Shown: positions 25,848 to 34,561 of the stretch, piece by piece
How the letters are laid out: the number at the start of each line of letters is the position of its first letter
How positions within the stretch are numbered: the stretch's first letter is position 1
Assembly (NCBI RefSeq): GCF_003589925.1
Contig: NZ_CP032382.1
Span: 4,464,001 to 4,528,000, forward strand
Direction: 5' to 3'
Origin: Chryseolinea soli
GTDB lineage: Bacteria; Bacteroidota; Bacteroidia; Cytophagales; Cyclobacteriaceae
DNA: 64,000 bases
The notes under the pieces: model-generated
Seen by the model: the letters and a program-made list of their open reading frames with translations, nothing else
What the model was told of the DNA's origin: nothing
Databases searched by the model: none
Program-made: the position numbers and the translations under genes

Positions 25848-26654
25848 TTATTGTTTTACAAAACGGGTCAGCTCCTGGTGGACCAAATGATAACGGGTGG
25901 GGTTCATGCGGTTGAACTCCATAAACTCTTTCACGAGGTGGGACTGGTCGTGAAAGCCATACTCTTCCACAATTTCCTGCCAGTCGATCTTTTCATGATG
26001 GGCGATCTTGTTCGACAAGTTGCCGAATCGTTTTATGCGGCTATAGAATTTTGGTGACACGCCCACCTTTTCCAGGAATTTCTTTTCCAGATAGCGCCGG
26101 CTGATCTTCAGTTGAGCGGCCACAGCCTCAACCGAAACACATCCTTTGCAGGCGTCGATGTAGTCGATCGCTTCGTCGATGATGGTGAGATTGCTTTTTG
26201 CAGCGGTGGCATAGGAAAGCATCAATTCTTCCAACACCTTAATACGACCTTCGTCGGATGGCTGGTTCTTCACGGCCGTCCAAAGGATCTCTTCCGGCAA
26301 ACCCGGCAGGAAAGAGAGCGACACGCGGGCATTGACCAGTTGTGACATGCGAACGCCAAAGAAATTATAGAGCGCTGAAGGCCGCAACACAATGCCCGCT
26401 ATCCCGATCTTGCCGTGGAGCAACAACGTGTAGTTGGATGTGAACTGCCCCGACACAAATGCGCGGGGCACCACCACCGGTTCATTTTTGTGCTGCGATG
26501 CCTTGTACAGGTCCGCATAGTTGAACACGATGGAAGAATAGCTGTTGGGAGGGCTTTGCACCTGCATGCCGTCGGCGGCCTCACCTTCCCAGATGAAATA
26601 GCACTCCACAAAGGGGAGGAGGGCTTTGGCAGGATGGAATTTTTGGTAGCGCAT
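25848..26654 (-). CDS. AraC-family transcriptional regulator
   Basis: 268 residues. N-terminal ~150 residues are a DUF6597-like sensor (PFVECYFIWEGEA, VVPRAFVSGQFTSNY, IAGIVLRPSALYNFFG); C-terminal ~100 residues carry the two AraC helix-turn-helices (VSVEAVAAQLKISRRYLEKKFLEKVGVSPKFYSRIKRF and DWQEIVEEYGFHDQSHLVKEFMEFNRMNPTRYH). It is encoded between the DinB-like and NTF2-like genes on the same strand and may control them; no operator was identified. Confidence 0.92.
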   Translation of the reverse strand: MRYQKFHPAKALLPFVECYFIWEGEAADGMQVQSPPNSYSSIVFNYADLYKASQHKNEPVVVPRAFVSGQFTSNYTLLLHGKIGIAGIVLRPSALYNFFGVRMSQLVNARVSLSFLPGLPEEILWTAVKNQPSDEGRIKVLEELMLSYATAAKSNLTIIDEAIDYIDACKGCVSVEAVAAQLKISRRYLEKKFLEKVGVSPKFYSRIKRFGNLSNKIAHHEKIDWQEIVEEYGFHDQSHLVKEFMEFNRMNPTRYHLVHQELTRFVKQ

Positions 26655-26735
26655 ACAGGCACAGGCTTATGAAAGATAAGAAAAAGGCCAGTGAGGTGTA
26701 TGCTGGAAAATGCCCCCGAAGAGATTTTCCCGGAA

Positions 26736-27167
26736 TCAGCCGGCTATTCTATCCTGGACAGGCTTGAGTTTATAGGCCTTGTGGAAAAAGCGATCGGCCT
26801 CGTGTTGGTCGGCAGCAAAGTTGACCACTTCCTTGATCTTTCCATCTTCGATTTTCCAGAGCAGGCACCAGAGCATGTCCAGGTTGTTGCCATCTGCCCG
26901 GTTGCTCCACCCGCGGTGGCAATCGATAACATAATTGTCGTTGACGCCCAGCACAATGGGATCGGCTTTGAAATCGGACTTGGCCAGTTGAGAAAAGAAG
27001 GCCACTACTTCCTCTATTCCAACCTTGGTGCCGCTCAACGGATGGTGACCGGGAATCGTCCAGCGAACATCTTCCGCCACCACGGAACGCATCAAGGCAA
27101 CGTCGTGGTTTCCATAAGCCGTAAAAAATGTGTTGATAATTTTAAGATTGGGATGCTCTGTTGTCAT
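26736..27167 (-). CDS. SnoaL/NTF2-like protein
   Basis: 143 residues: NTFFTAYGNHDVALMRSVVAEDVRWTIPGHHPLSG, EEVVAFFSQLAKSDFKADP and the closing LLWKIEDGKIKEVVNFAADQHEADRFF are the usual SnoaL-like landmarks. A second member of the family within 2 kb, separated by the AraC regulator and DinB-like gene. Substrate unknown. Confidence 0.85.
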   Translation of the reverse strand: MTTEHPNLKIINTFFTAYGNHDVALMRSVVAEDVRWTIPGHHPLSGTKVGIEEVVAFFSQLAKSDFKADPIVLGVNDNYVIDCHRGWSNRADGNNLDMLWCLLWKIEDGKIKEVVNFAADQHEADRFFHKAYKLKPVQDRIAG

Positions 27168-27482
27168 GGGTTATACGCTATTATTTATCCCGCAAAGATG
27201 AAAGCTTTGCCCTAACAACGACTTGACAAAAATCAAGAAAACGCCGGTTCAAAGCAGCCTTTTCAATGCAATGACCAAAAGGCAGGAAGCGATGTTGCTT
27301 CTTCCCGGCCGCGCCTGTCGAAGCTTTAGCGAAGGAGGTTGCCCCATTCGCCCTTCAAATAAGTTGATCCACCGGCGAAATCGACACAAAAATCGGTTGC
27401 GTGCTTTTTAGGCCATACATGCACTTTTCGGGGTCCCTCGACGGGCTATTTTTGGTTCTAAAAATTAACCCTCTGTTTTAGC
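27168..27482. other. Gap before the L,D-transpeptidase
   Basis: 315 nt between divergent genes. A -7 box (27447-27454) lies near the right end. A frame of 62 codons at 27223-27411 has unnatural composition and is not believed. Nothing else seen. Confidence 0.5.
27447..27454 (+). promoter_or_regulatory. -7 promoter box TATTTTTG
   Basis: Exact match to TAnnTTTG, 29 nt upstream of the ATG at 27483, with a T-rich CTTTT near the -33 position. Confidence 0.45.
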
Positions 27483-28289
27483 ATGTACTTCCTCTTTGCC
27501 TGCCTTTTGGCGCTTCACACCCCCTTTCTAACACCCCGCCAACCCGGAAAATCCGTTTCCGAATCCCAAGCCATCCCTCCAGACAGCACGATCCATATCC
27601 TTTTTGCGAACGAAGAACCGGAAGCAGCGCGTCTGCAATTTGAGGACTCGTTGATGCATCTTTATAACGCGATGGATTTGTCGCACTATGGCCTGGCCTT
27701 CGATGCGTTTCGCTATGGCATGATCGGCTATGGCACGTTGCAACAACAAGGCCGGCTCAGCGATAAAAAAATGATCACTATCATCGACTTCACAAAACCC
27801 AGCACAGAGAAAAGATTTTATACGCTCGACTTATCTGCGCTGCGGGTGGTGTATCACACGTATGTGAGTCATGGAAAAAATTCAGGTGAAAACAAAGCCA
27901 CGAGCTTTTCAAACATAGTGCACTCCAACCAAAGCAGCATGGGCTTTTTTGCCACGGCCGAAACTTACGTCGGCGGCAAAGGCTTTAGTCTGAAACTCGA
28001 CGGTCTCGAAAAAGGCTATAACGACAACGCCCGCGAACGCGCGGTGGTGATCCACGAAGCGGAGTATGTGAGCGAAATCTGGATCAAGAAATACGGCCGG
28101 CTAGGAAGAAGTCAGGGATGCCCGGCGTTGCCGAAGGGACTTTCTAAGGAGATCATTCAAACGATAAAGAATAACACACTCATCTTCGCCTACTACAACG
28201 ATACGGCCTATCTGCAAAGCTCGGCGTATCTCAATCCCGCTCCATTGATCTCAAGTCTCAGCGCTTCGGCCCCTGCCAGCGCCGAGTAA
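27483..28289 (+). CDS. Murein L,D-transpeptidase catalytic-domain protein (YkuD_2 type)
   Basis: 268 residues with a short N-terminal signal-like stretch (MYFLFACLLALHTPFL). The catalytic part is the PF13645 murein L,D-transpeptidase fold: RVVYHTYVSHGKNSGENKATSFSN, SSMGFFATAETYVGGKGFSL, ERAVVIHEAEYV and GRLGRSQGCPALP with catalytic Cys213. These enzymes make 3-3 cross-links or attach proteins in the cell wall; many in Bacteroidota are uncharacterised. It converges on a second, different L,D-transpeptidase gene at 28336. Confidence 0.9.
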   Translation: MYFLFACLLALHTPFLTPRQPGKSVSESQAIPPDSTIHILFANEEPEAARLQFEDSLMHLYNAMDLSHYGLAFDAFRYGMIGYGTLQQQGRLSDKKMITIIDFTKPSTEKRFYTLDLSALRVVYHTYVSHGKNSGENKATSFSNIVHSNQSSMGFFATAETYVGGKGFSLKLDGLEKGYNDNARERAVVIHEAEYVSEIWIKKYGRLGRSQGCPALPKGLSKEIIQTIKNNTLIFAYYNDTAYLQSSAYLNPAPLISSLSASAPASAE

Positions 28290-28335
28290 CCTGGATTGCC
28301 TTTGGGAGCTATCATGTTTTGTAGGTAATAATTCT

Positions 28336-30093
28336 TTAGAGTCCGGCGACATCACCGCCCATTTTAGCTTTCTCTTTTTCTTTCGGGAACAGCAACTGCA
28401 GTTGGCGTCTGTCATGACCATAGATGTCTTCCCGGAAGTTTACAGAATCATTTTCGTCTACCCAGACCGTGATGTAGTCGATGTAGACATCATATCTCTT
28501 TTTTAAACGGACGGTAGCGGGAATCGAATCGTTCATGGCTTTCTTGATCCGCTCCAGGTCCCAGCCGGTTTGGTCGCGCATCAAATAGGCAGCGAAGCGC
28601 GCGGGCTCGTCCAGGCGAACACAACCGTGGCTCAGAGCGCGATAGTCTTTGGTGAACAACCGGTGATTCGGCGTGTCGTGCAGGTAGACACTCATGGTGT
28701 TGGTCAGCAGGAATTTGACCCGTCCCAGGGAGTTATCGGGTCCGGGTTGTTGCACGATGCGATATTTGTAAGGGTTGGCCGAATCGTCCCAGGTTTCGGT
28801 GGTGGGATCGATAGCAATTTCGTCCTTATAAAAGGCGTAGTTCTTATTCACATAATAAGAAGAATCGCTCTTCAACCGCGGAATGATCTCTTCGCGGATG
28901 ATGCTGGTGGGAACCGTCCACGTGGGGCTGAACACAATGTGGCCCATGGCGTCGTTGAAGATCGGTGTCGGTTTGTCTACGGCGCCCACGATCACTCGCA
29001 TGTCCATGGCCGGTTTGTGGTTTTCATACACCGTGAGGGTATAGGCCGGAACATTTACCTGGATATAGTTGTCGCCATACTTTTCGCGCGACCAGCGCAG
29101 GCGCTCCATGTTCAGGGCAATGAGGTCTGCTTTCTCTTTGAACGATTGATTTAAGAATCGTAACGTCCGCTCGCCAAGGATGCCATCGGCTTCCAAGCCA
29201 TGCTTGCTTTGAAACGCTTTCACCGCTTCGACCAGGCCTGCATCATAACGTGTCGAATCGAAGGCACACGAGGCACTGTCGAAGGCGACGGGATATACCT
29301 TCATGTCGGTGAGCGATAATTTCTTGCGGACAGCTGTAATCAGGTTATGGTGGTCATCCGGTTTGATCTTCACACCCTTTGTGATCTCCAGGGGAGAGGA
29401 GGGGGTGTTCTTTTCCAATGCCCGGTAATAGGCCAGCGCCCGCTGCAGTTTGCCATATTGCTCCTGCGTCGGCTGAAGTTGTTGGATGGCCGCCAGGAGT
29501 CCATCAGGGGTTTGTGCTTTGCCGATCAATTCAAGATCCAGGTTGCGATCTAAACGCGGACTGGGTTTCCAAATGCTGCGACCGCCGCTCGCTTCTGTGA
29601 TCTTGCCCACGCTGAGGTGGGTCGTATAGTTGAAAAGCATTTCGGTGATGTGCCGGTCCAGGGCAATCAACGTCTGTGGTTTGACGGCCTTATCGCCATA
29701 GAGCAATTTTACGCTCTCCTGTATGCCTTCCAGATCGTAGTCGGCGGGGTTCAATCCAAACTTGCCGGCATCGCTCAGTGCAGCTACTACAGTTGCGTAA
29801 AGTGGCGAGGGTTGATTGTCTAACAGCCACTGGCTTTGGAAGGAATGTTGCCTGTAAAATTGTTGTGCCTTGGCTTGTTCTTTGTTGAGCGATTTTCCGA
29901 AAACGACTGAATCCAACAAAACAGGTTTCCCGGGGGCCAGCGTTGCCACTGCCGTCGTATCCGCTTTCGCAGGAACAGGGACGGAAACCTGGGCGACATG
30001 CTGGCTGCAGGAGTAAAAAATGGCAGACAGCAATGTCAACGTCAATAAACGGTGTGCGTTGAGCTTTTTAAAGCTCCTGATCGATGAGTACAT
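28336..30093 (-). CDS. L,D-transpeptidase lipoprotein with peptidoglycan-binding domain (YcbB/LdtD-like)
   Basis: 585 residues from the ATG at 30093 (MYSSIRSFKKL..., lipoprotein signal ending IFYSC); the frame can be read 31 codons further up but without a sensible signal. N-terminal ~250 residues form a helical LdtD-type scaffold, a PG_binding_1-like domain follows (VEAVKAFQSKHGLEADGILGERTLRFLN), then the YkuD domain with YIQVNVPAYTLTVYENHK, MGHIVFSPTWTVPTSI and SHGCVRLDEP (catalytic Cys491). It forms 3-3 cross-links in peptidoglycan; YcbB of Escherichia coli is the model. Confidence 0.93.
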   Translation of the reverse strand: MYSSIRSFKKLNAHRLLTLTLLSAIFYSCSQHVAQVSVPVPAKADTTAVATLAPGKPVLLDSVVFGKSLNKEQAKAQQFYRQHSFQSQWLLDNQPSPLYATVVAALSDAGKFGLNPADYDLEGIQESVKLLYGDKAVKPQTLIALDRHITEMLFNYTTHLSVGKITEASGGRSIWKPSPRLDRNLDLELIGKAQTPDGLLAAIQQLQPTQEQYGKLQRALAYYRALEKNTPSSPLEITKGVKIKPDDHHNLITAVRKKLSLTDMKVYPVAFDSASCAFDSTRYDAGLVEAVKAFQSKHGLEADGILGERTLRFLNQSFKEKADLIALNMERLRWSREKYGDNYIQVNVPAYTLTVYENHKPAMDMRVIVGAVDKPTPIFNDAMGHIVFSPTWTVPTSIIREEIIPRLKSDSSYYVNKNYAFYKDEIAIDPTTETWDDSANPYKYRIVQQPGPDNSLGRVKFLLTNTMSVYLHDTPNHRLFTKDYRALSHGCVRLDEPARFAAYLMRDQTGWDLERIKKAMNDSIPATVRLKKRYDVYIDYITVWVDENDSVNFREDIYGHDRRQLQLLFPKEKEKAKMGGDVAGL

Positions 30094-30592
30094 GTAGATT
30101 AAGCCCTCCAAGCGCATTAGTGCAAAAACAATTCCAGTTAAAACAACTCCGGATTCCGACCAAAGTGTAGAATCTATAACCCACAACGAGAGGGAATTGT
30201 GGAATTTAAAGGCATTATCGAGCGCATAGTGCTCTCTCTAACGAAAGAGATAACACAAGGTTGAGGCCAAACTTTAAAAGTGGAAAAATCGGTTCAAACA
30301 AGCATCAAACATTGATACGCTTGCTCTGGGTTTTAAGAAATGTCCAATAAAGGGAACTTATTTCCAACGCAAATCGGCCGCTTCACTGCCGGTAGAGATG
30401 AACGGCGAATTTTGAGACATGAAAGTCTTTAACCAGCGCCCGCGTTGTGTCCATTTTTTCTTGAATTTTTCACAGGTAAGGTTGACCTGAGTACAGCGTG
30501 CCATACAGAAGCATTAAAGCTGACGCAAAACGAAACATCACCCGCGAAAATGGCGGCGATTCGAGACTGAATCGCGAGATAAAATTCGATGG
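30094..30592. other. Gap upstream of the L,D-transpeptidase
   Basis: About 500 nt. It holds the transpeptidase promoter region, short inverted repeats (ccacaa...ttgtgg at 30181-30202) and a 7-bp hairpin at 30556-30575 behind the HbpS-like gene. No believable gene. Confidence 0.5.
30556..30575 (-). terminator. Hairpin behind the GlcG/HbpS gene
   Basis: Perfect 7-bp inverted repeat (gcgattc / gaatcgc) with a 6-nt loop, 18 nt past the stop of the minus-strand gene; only a weak T4 follows 13 nt later. Confidence 0.4.
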
Positions 30593-31069
30593 TTATTTGT
30601 TTCCCAATGCCGCCTTCACCACTTCGCCATCCTGCGCCGACGTCATCCCCGAAACACCGATGGCACCAATGATCTTTCCGTCAGCGGAGTAGATCGGTTC
30701 GCCGCCTTCGACCGGAACCACATTCAAGCCGAGCACTTTCAAGCCAGCGCCGCCGCCGGCCACGACATCTTCAAACGCTTTGGTGGGGCGCTTGAAATTG
30801 TTGGCTGTTTTTGCTTTTCCCATGGCCACCTCGATAGACCCTAGCTGTGTGTTGTCCATCTTGGTGAGCATCACCAGGTTGCCTCCCGTATCAACGATCG
30901 CTACGACCACCGTGTATTGTTTGCTCACGGCGAAAGCCTCGGCCGCGGCCACGATTTTCTTGGCAGCCTCCAAGGTAATGGAAGGCCCATAGGCAACAAG
31001 CTTGGTTTGGGTTTGTGCATTCACCGAAATCGTGATGGCAAAGAGGGCGAGGATCAAGATGGTTTTCAT
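30593..31069 (-). CDS. Secreted GlcG/HbpS-family protein
   Basis: 158 residues; signal peptide TILILALFAITISVNAQ followed by one GlcG/HbpS (DUF336) domain: SITLEAAKKIVAAAEAFAVSK, VVVAIVDTGGNLVMLTKMDNTQLGSIEVAMGKAKTA, GEPIYSADGKIIGAIGVSG. HbpS of Streptomyces binds heme and senses redox; other members are of unknown role. The periplasmic location fits a heme- or cofactor-binding protein. Single gene. Confidence 0.9.
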   Translation of the reverse strand: MKTILILALFAITISVNAQTQTKLVAYGPSITLEAAKKIVAAAEAFAVSKQYTVVVAIVDTGGNLVMLTKMDNTQLGSIEVAMGKAKTANNFKRPTKAFEDVVAGGGAGLKVLGLNVVPVEGGEPIYSADGKIIGAIGVSGMTSAQDGEVVKAALGNK

Positions 31070-31229
31070 AAAGCAGTTGGTTTGGGTTGGATAGCGATTC
31101 GTTACGAAAGATAATACCTCCGGGGCATAGGTTAATCATCCGGTTTGCGGGCGGAAAGGGAACCGGTTGGGCGGTTCTACCCTGTATTTTCTTTTTCTGA
31201 ATGATCCTTGGGGCAGTATATGAGGCAGG

Positions 31230-31254
31230 GTTCGTTTGTCACGGGCAAACGAAC
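31230..31254. repeat. 9-bp hairpin without T-tract
   Basis: gttcgtttg and caaacgaac pair perfectly around a 7-nt loop, about 20 nt past the anti-sigma gene stop. There is no poly-T on either side, so it may be an RNA-stabilising end rather than a classical terminator. Confidence 0.5.
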
Positions 31255-31273
31255 TGGAGATCAATGGGCTTTT

Positions 31274-31846
31274 TTATTTATCCGATCCAGATACCAATAG
31301 TTTTTCCAGCTCTTCCTTATCCTTCATGGTCACACCCTCCGACCCCGCCACGGGCTCGACAACCCTTGTGCCGGGGAGCGTGGTGGAGGGTGCTGCCACG
31401 GTGATGTAACGATACCTGTACCGGTAAATAATTTTACGACGATACACCGTATCGGGAACCGTGGCCAGGTACACGGTGTCACGTACCATGCGCACGGCGA
31501 CGGGAGGGGGCGTAGGAACGGGTTTTAGCCACCACGTGGCCACCATGATAAACAGGCAAACGCCGGCCATGACATAGGCGGGTACCTGCGCCTGGAAAAA
31601 ACTGGTCCATCGGGAAGGCCGTTGCCGGATCTTTACCTGGTCTTGTAAGGAGGCCAGGATCCATGGATCGGGAGAAAGACCGGTCTTGAGTTTTACCAAA
31701 GCCTGACCGATTTTTCTCGCGAGTCTGTATTGCTCTTCCGATCCAAATTCTTGGAGCACCACTTCTTTTTCTTCGTGAGTGAGTTGGTCGAAGCTTTTTT
31801 CGTCCAACAGTCGCTCGAGTTTTTGTTCTTTTTCCGATGGTGTCAT
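31274..31846 (-). CDS. Putative anti-sigma factor (single-pass membrane protein)
   Basis: 190 residues. Cytoplasmic part of ~95 residues (EKEQKLERLLDEKSFDQLTHEEKEVVLQEFGSEEQYRLARKIGQ), one membrane helix (AYVMAGVCLFIMVATWW, ~100-118), then a periplasmic tail with a proline stretch, VYLATVPDTVYRRKIIYRYRYRYITVA and an acidic end. Its start overlaps the sigma-factor stop (ATGA, 31843-31846), the classical arrangement for an anti-sigma partner. No ZAS zinc motif is seen, so the match is by position and topology rather than by family. The periplasmic tail would sense or be cleaved on stress. Confidence 0.7.
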   Translation of the reverse strand: MTPSEKEQKLERLLDEKSFDQLTHEEKEVVLQEFGSEEQYRLARKIGQALVKLKTGLSPDPWILASLQDQVKIRQRPSRWTSFFQAQVPAYVMAGVCLFIMVATWWLKPVPTPPPVAVRMVRDTVYLATVPDTVYRRKIIYRYRYRYITVAAPSTTLPGTRVVEPVAGSEGVTMKDKEELEKLLVSGSDK

Positions 31847-32418
31847 GTCATTGCGTTTTCAGGGTGATAGGCGCCCAGGTAGCCGGCCAGTTTTTTCTTC
31901 AAATAGAATAATCTCGACTTCACGGTTCCTTCCGGGCATTCCAGGATGGCGGCTATTTCTTCGAGATTCAACTCTGCTTCATAGCGGAGGGTGAACAGGT
32001 GCTTGTCGGCTTCTTCCAGTTTTTCGAGGGCGCTGTCGAGGGCATTCTTGAACTGCTGATCTTGTAGAGCGGCATAGCCCAGGTTCTCCACACTTTCGTC
32101 GGGAGGCGCGGGGCCGTGGGCTTTGCGGAAGGCATGTTTGCGATATTCGTTCTTACACATGTTGTGGGCGATGGAATACAGCCAGGTTGAAAATTTTCTT
32201 TCGGGTTGAAAGCGCGTGGCGTTTTCGATCACCTTCACGAACAGATCGTGGAGAAAGTCTTGGGCGCGTTCGCGGTCTTTCCACAGCATACGATAGAAGT
32301 AGCGCAGCAGTCGTGTGCCGTAGCGCTCATACAGGGCCGTCAAGGCGCGATCGTCGCCGCGTTGCACCTGTTGCATTAATTCTTCGTCGGTTTTTTTACC
32401 GATGCGGTCAAAAAACAT
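31843..32418 (-). CDS. ECF-type RNA polymerase sigma factor
   Basis: 191 residues with sigma-70 regions 2 and 4: DRALTALYERYGTRLLRYFYRML, RERAQDFLHDLFVKVIENATRF, STWLYSIAHNMCKNEYRKHAF and the region-4 helix LNLEEIAAILECPEGTVKSRLFYLKKKL. Acts in the cytoplasm to redirect RNA polymerase. It starts 6 nt after the SUMF1-like gene and overlaps the anti-sigma gene, so all three are one operon. The -35/-10 it recognises is not evident. Confidence 0.95.
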   Translation of the reverse strand: MFFDRIGKKTDEELMQQVQRGDDRALTALYERYGTRLLRYFYRMLWKDRERAQDFLHDLFVKVIENATRFQPERKFSTWLYSIAHNMCKNEYRKHAFRKAHGPAPPDESVENLGYAALQDQQFKNALDSALEKLEEADKHLFTLRYEAELNLEEIAAILECPEGTVKSRLFYLKKKLAGYLGAYHPENAMT

Positions 32419-32424
32419 GCGCGG

Positions 32425-34437
32425 TTATTTTGTCAACACTTCCATGAACACCCGGAAGCCAATATCGTCGCCGGGGCCTTGGTAGGCATTGATGCTTTTG
32501 ATGGTCGATTCTTCGGGCGGATGATTCCAGCTGCCGCCACAGGCTTTGCCCTCTTCGTTGGTCATCTCGGCCACGTTGCCCACGACGTCGTATAGGCCGA
32601 TGTCGTTGGGGAAATACGACTTCACGGGTCCCATCAGCCAGAAGCCATCGGCGGTCGTTGCCTTTGTTCCCGGGCAGGGCTTGAGGTGGTCGGGATATCT
32701 GAAATTGCCCAGGGAGCATCCACGGGAATTCAACGGGCTGTTGCGCATGTTGTAGTACCGGAACCACGGATACAGAATATCTTTATCAGCCATAGACACC
32801 ACCTTGGTTTCATATTTCTTGGAGATGTCGTGTCCCGGTTCAAATATTTTCACCTCGACCATATTTTCATCCAACACCCACGACTTGGCGTTGCGCAGGC
32901 TGGCAGCGGCCACCTGCCATTCGTTCACAGACGGCAACCGGAACTTCACTTTTTGATATTTGCGGCCCGGGGCATTGTTGTATTGTTCCGTAAGCCAATC
33001 GCAATATGCCTGTGCCCCCTGGTAAGAAATGTTGATCGCCGGGTGGTTTGTAAAATATTTTTTCTTCTTTGACGGCGTCGATCGCACGATATAACTTTTC
33101 ATGAACGACAGCGCCGGTTCCCCGTATTGCGAAAGATCGAACCGGGCCTTTTCATAGGTCTCCGTGCGTTTGTTATCCTGAAGATAGCCTAAAAAATTGT
33201 TGTATTCGGCATTGGTCACTTCGGCGTCACAGGCATAGACGTTATCCTTTACAAGTTTGAAATCGTCCTCGATTTTTTTCAGGTTCAGCGGGAAGGGAAC
33301 GAAGGGTGTGGTCTCGTAGGTTTTGCCGGCGAGAAAGTTGTTGACCAGGGCTTCCTTTCCGCTTTCGGCCGCCAGTTTCACTACGAGTCCTTCCCAATAC
33401 TGGGCATGTTTCAGGTCGCCTGTTTTTTGATAGTGCTCGTGCAACAGCAGCATGGGCACGAGGTAGTTGGTCTGCAAAACTTTGCCGGCGGCCGACTCGC
33501 CCTCGCCGTCAAAATTCACGGTGAGGTAGTCCATCAGGAAGCGATTTTCCAAATTCTCTTTGATGATGGCGAGGTTGTCGAGCCGTTCGGTGCTGAGCTG
33601 CGAGGCCAGCCCGACAACATAGAGTTGGTTTTTGATCGCGGCGATATTTTCCTGCCCCAGGGTGAGGGTGTAATAGAATTTCACGGCTTGGTTTTGGCTG
33701 GGCAATGTGCCGCAAAGACGTTTCTTTTGTTCGACCGGGGTCAACGCCTCGACGGCCGTGTCGTCCCATTGCAGGGCCAATGCGCCGAACTTTCGGTTCC
33801 GGTAGACCGGTTCCAGCAACAAGTCGAGGCTCAGTACCTTTACGTCGGGCCGCACCTTGAGCACATCCTGGAGAACCACGATGGGCAGCGTGATGTGATC
33901 GGCCTCCGTGAAAAGAACGGCATCTTTCTCCACCGACATCAACACGTTATAACTATAGTGTAAAAGCGATTGTGAAAGCTGGCCGCTGCTAAAAAGTTTC
34001 TCACTAAACGCTTTTCGGTTTTCTTCCTGGCCAAAGAATTCATTCTCCAGGAATAGCGAGGCATAGGTGGCGGCGTTGTCGGGCTGCAAGGCATAGGCTT
34101 TGTCAAGCAGCTGGCGGGCCTTTGTGCGATCGGTTTCCTGCCAGGCCTGCACACAGAGCAATTCGAACGATCCCGGCACGGCGGCACGCATGTCTTCGGC
34201 AATGTGCGAGAGCCTTTCTTCCGGCCGTTGGGCATAGCGACTGGCCATGTAGTAGTTCATCCACGACGCAGGACTGTTTTTTTGATTGACCATTTCCTGC
34301 TCCCACGCGCGGGCCTGCTCTTCATACCAGGCAACGGGTTTGATCACTTTGGTCTTCGCGGCGATGGGTTGGGGCGAGGCGGCCTGAAGCACGGACGAGA
34401 ATAGCATCAACGCGAGCACGAAATTCAATTTCAGCAT
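32425..34437 (-). CDS. Exported TPR + SUMF1-like (formylglycine-generating-enzyme fold) protein
   Basis: 670 residues, with signal peptide (FVLALMLFSSVLQAA). Residues ~40-180 read as TPR-like helices (ARQLLDKAYALQPDNAATYASLFLENEFFG); the C-terminal ~290 residues are the SUMF1/FGE fold: VTNAEYNNFLGYLQDN, GAQAYCDWL, KVKFRLPSVNEWQVAA, GLYDVVGNVAEMTNEEGKACGGSWNHP and GDDIGFRV. The catalytic Cys pair of true formylglycine-generating enzymes is not seen where expected, so it is probably a structural or binding protein like GldJ/GldK. It is the first gene of an operon with an ECF sigma and its anti-sigma, which is unusual and suggests that it belongs to the stress response they control. Confidence 0.8.
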   Translation of the reverse strand: MLKLNFVLALMLFSSVLQAASPQPIAAKTKVIKPVAWYEEQARAWEQEMVNQKNSPASWMNYYMASRYAQRPEERLSHIAEDMRAAVPGSFELLCVQAWQETDRTKARQLLDKAYALQPDNAATYASLFLENEFFGQEENRKAFSEKLFSSGQLSQSLLHYSYNVLMSVEKDAVLFTEADHITLPIVVLQDVLKVRPDVKVLSLDLLLEPVYRNRKFGALALQWDDTAVEALTPVEQKKRLCGTLPSQNQAVKFYYTLTLGQENIAAIKNQLYVVGLASQLSTERLDNLAIIKENLENRFLMDYLTVNFDGEGESAAGKVLQTNYLVPMLLLHEHYQKTGDLKHAQYWEGLVVKLAAESGKEALVNNFLAGKTYETTPFVPFPLNLKKIEDDFKLVKDNVYACDAEVTNAEYNNFLGYLQDNKRTETYEKARFDLSQYGEPALSFMKSYIVRSTPSKKKKYFTNHPAINISYQGAQAYCDWLTEQYNNAPGRKYQKVKFRLPSVNEWQVAAASLRNAKSWVLDENMVEVKIFEPGHDISKKYETKVVSMADKDILYPWFRYYNMRNSPLNSRGCSLGNFRYPDHLKPCPGTKATTADGFWLMGPVKSYFPNDIGLYDVVGNVAEMTNEEGKACGGSWNHPPEESTIKSINAYQGPGDDIGFRVFMEVLTK

Positions 34438-34561
34438 AGAAGATAAACGTTAGGTTTCAACAATGCTGTACACGCGAACCAGTGCGTGGTTCAAAGAATT
34501 TCTTTAGTCCTGAGTAGTTAGTCCTTTGGCTAGGCAACTGATGGGAAATGGGGTGTCGGCA

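Noticed and set aside
27223..27411. 62-codon plus-strand frame upstream of the L,D-transpeptidase
   Set aside because: Random-looking Arg-rich product in a divergent promoter gap; no start signal.
32425..34437. Genuine formylglycine-generating enzyme with sulfatases
   Set aside because: The catalytic Cys pair is not visible and no sulfatase gene is in the window.
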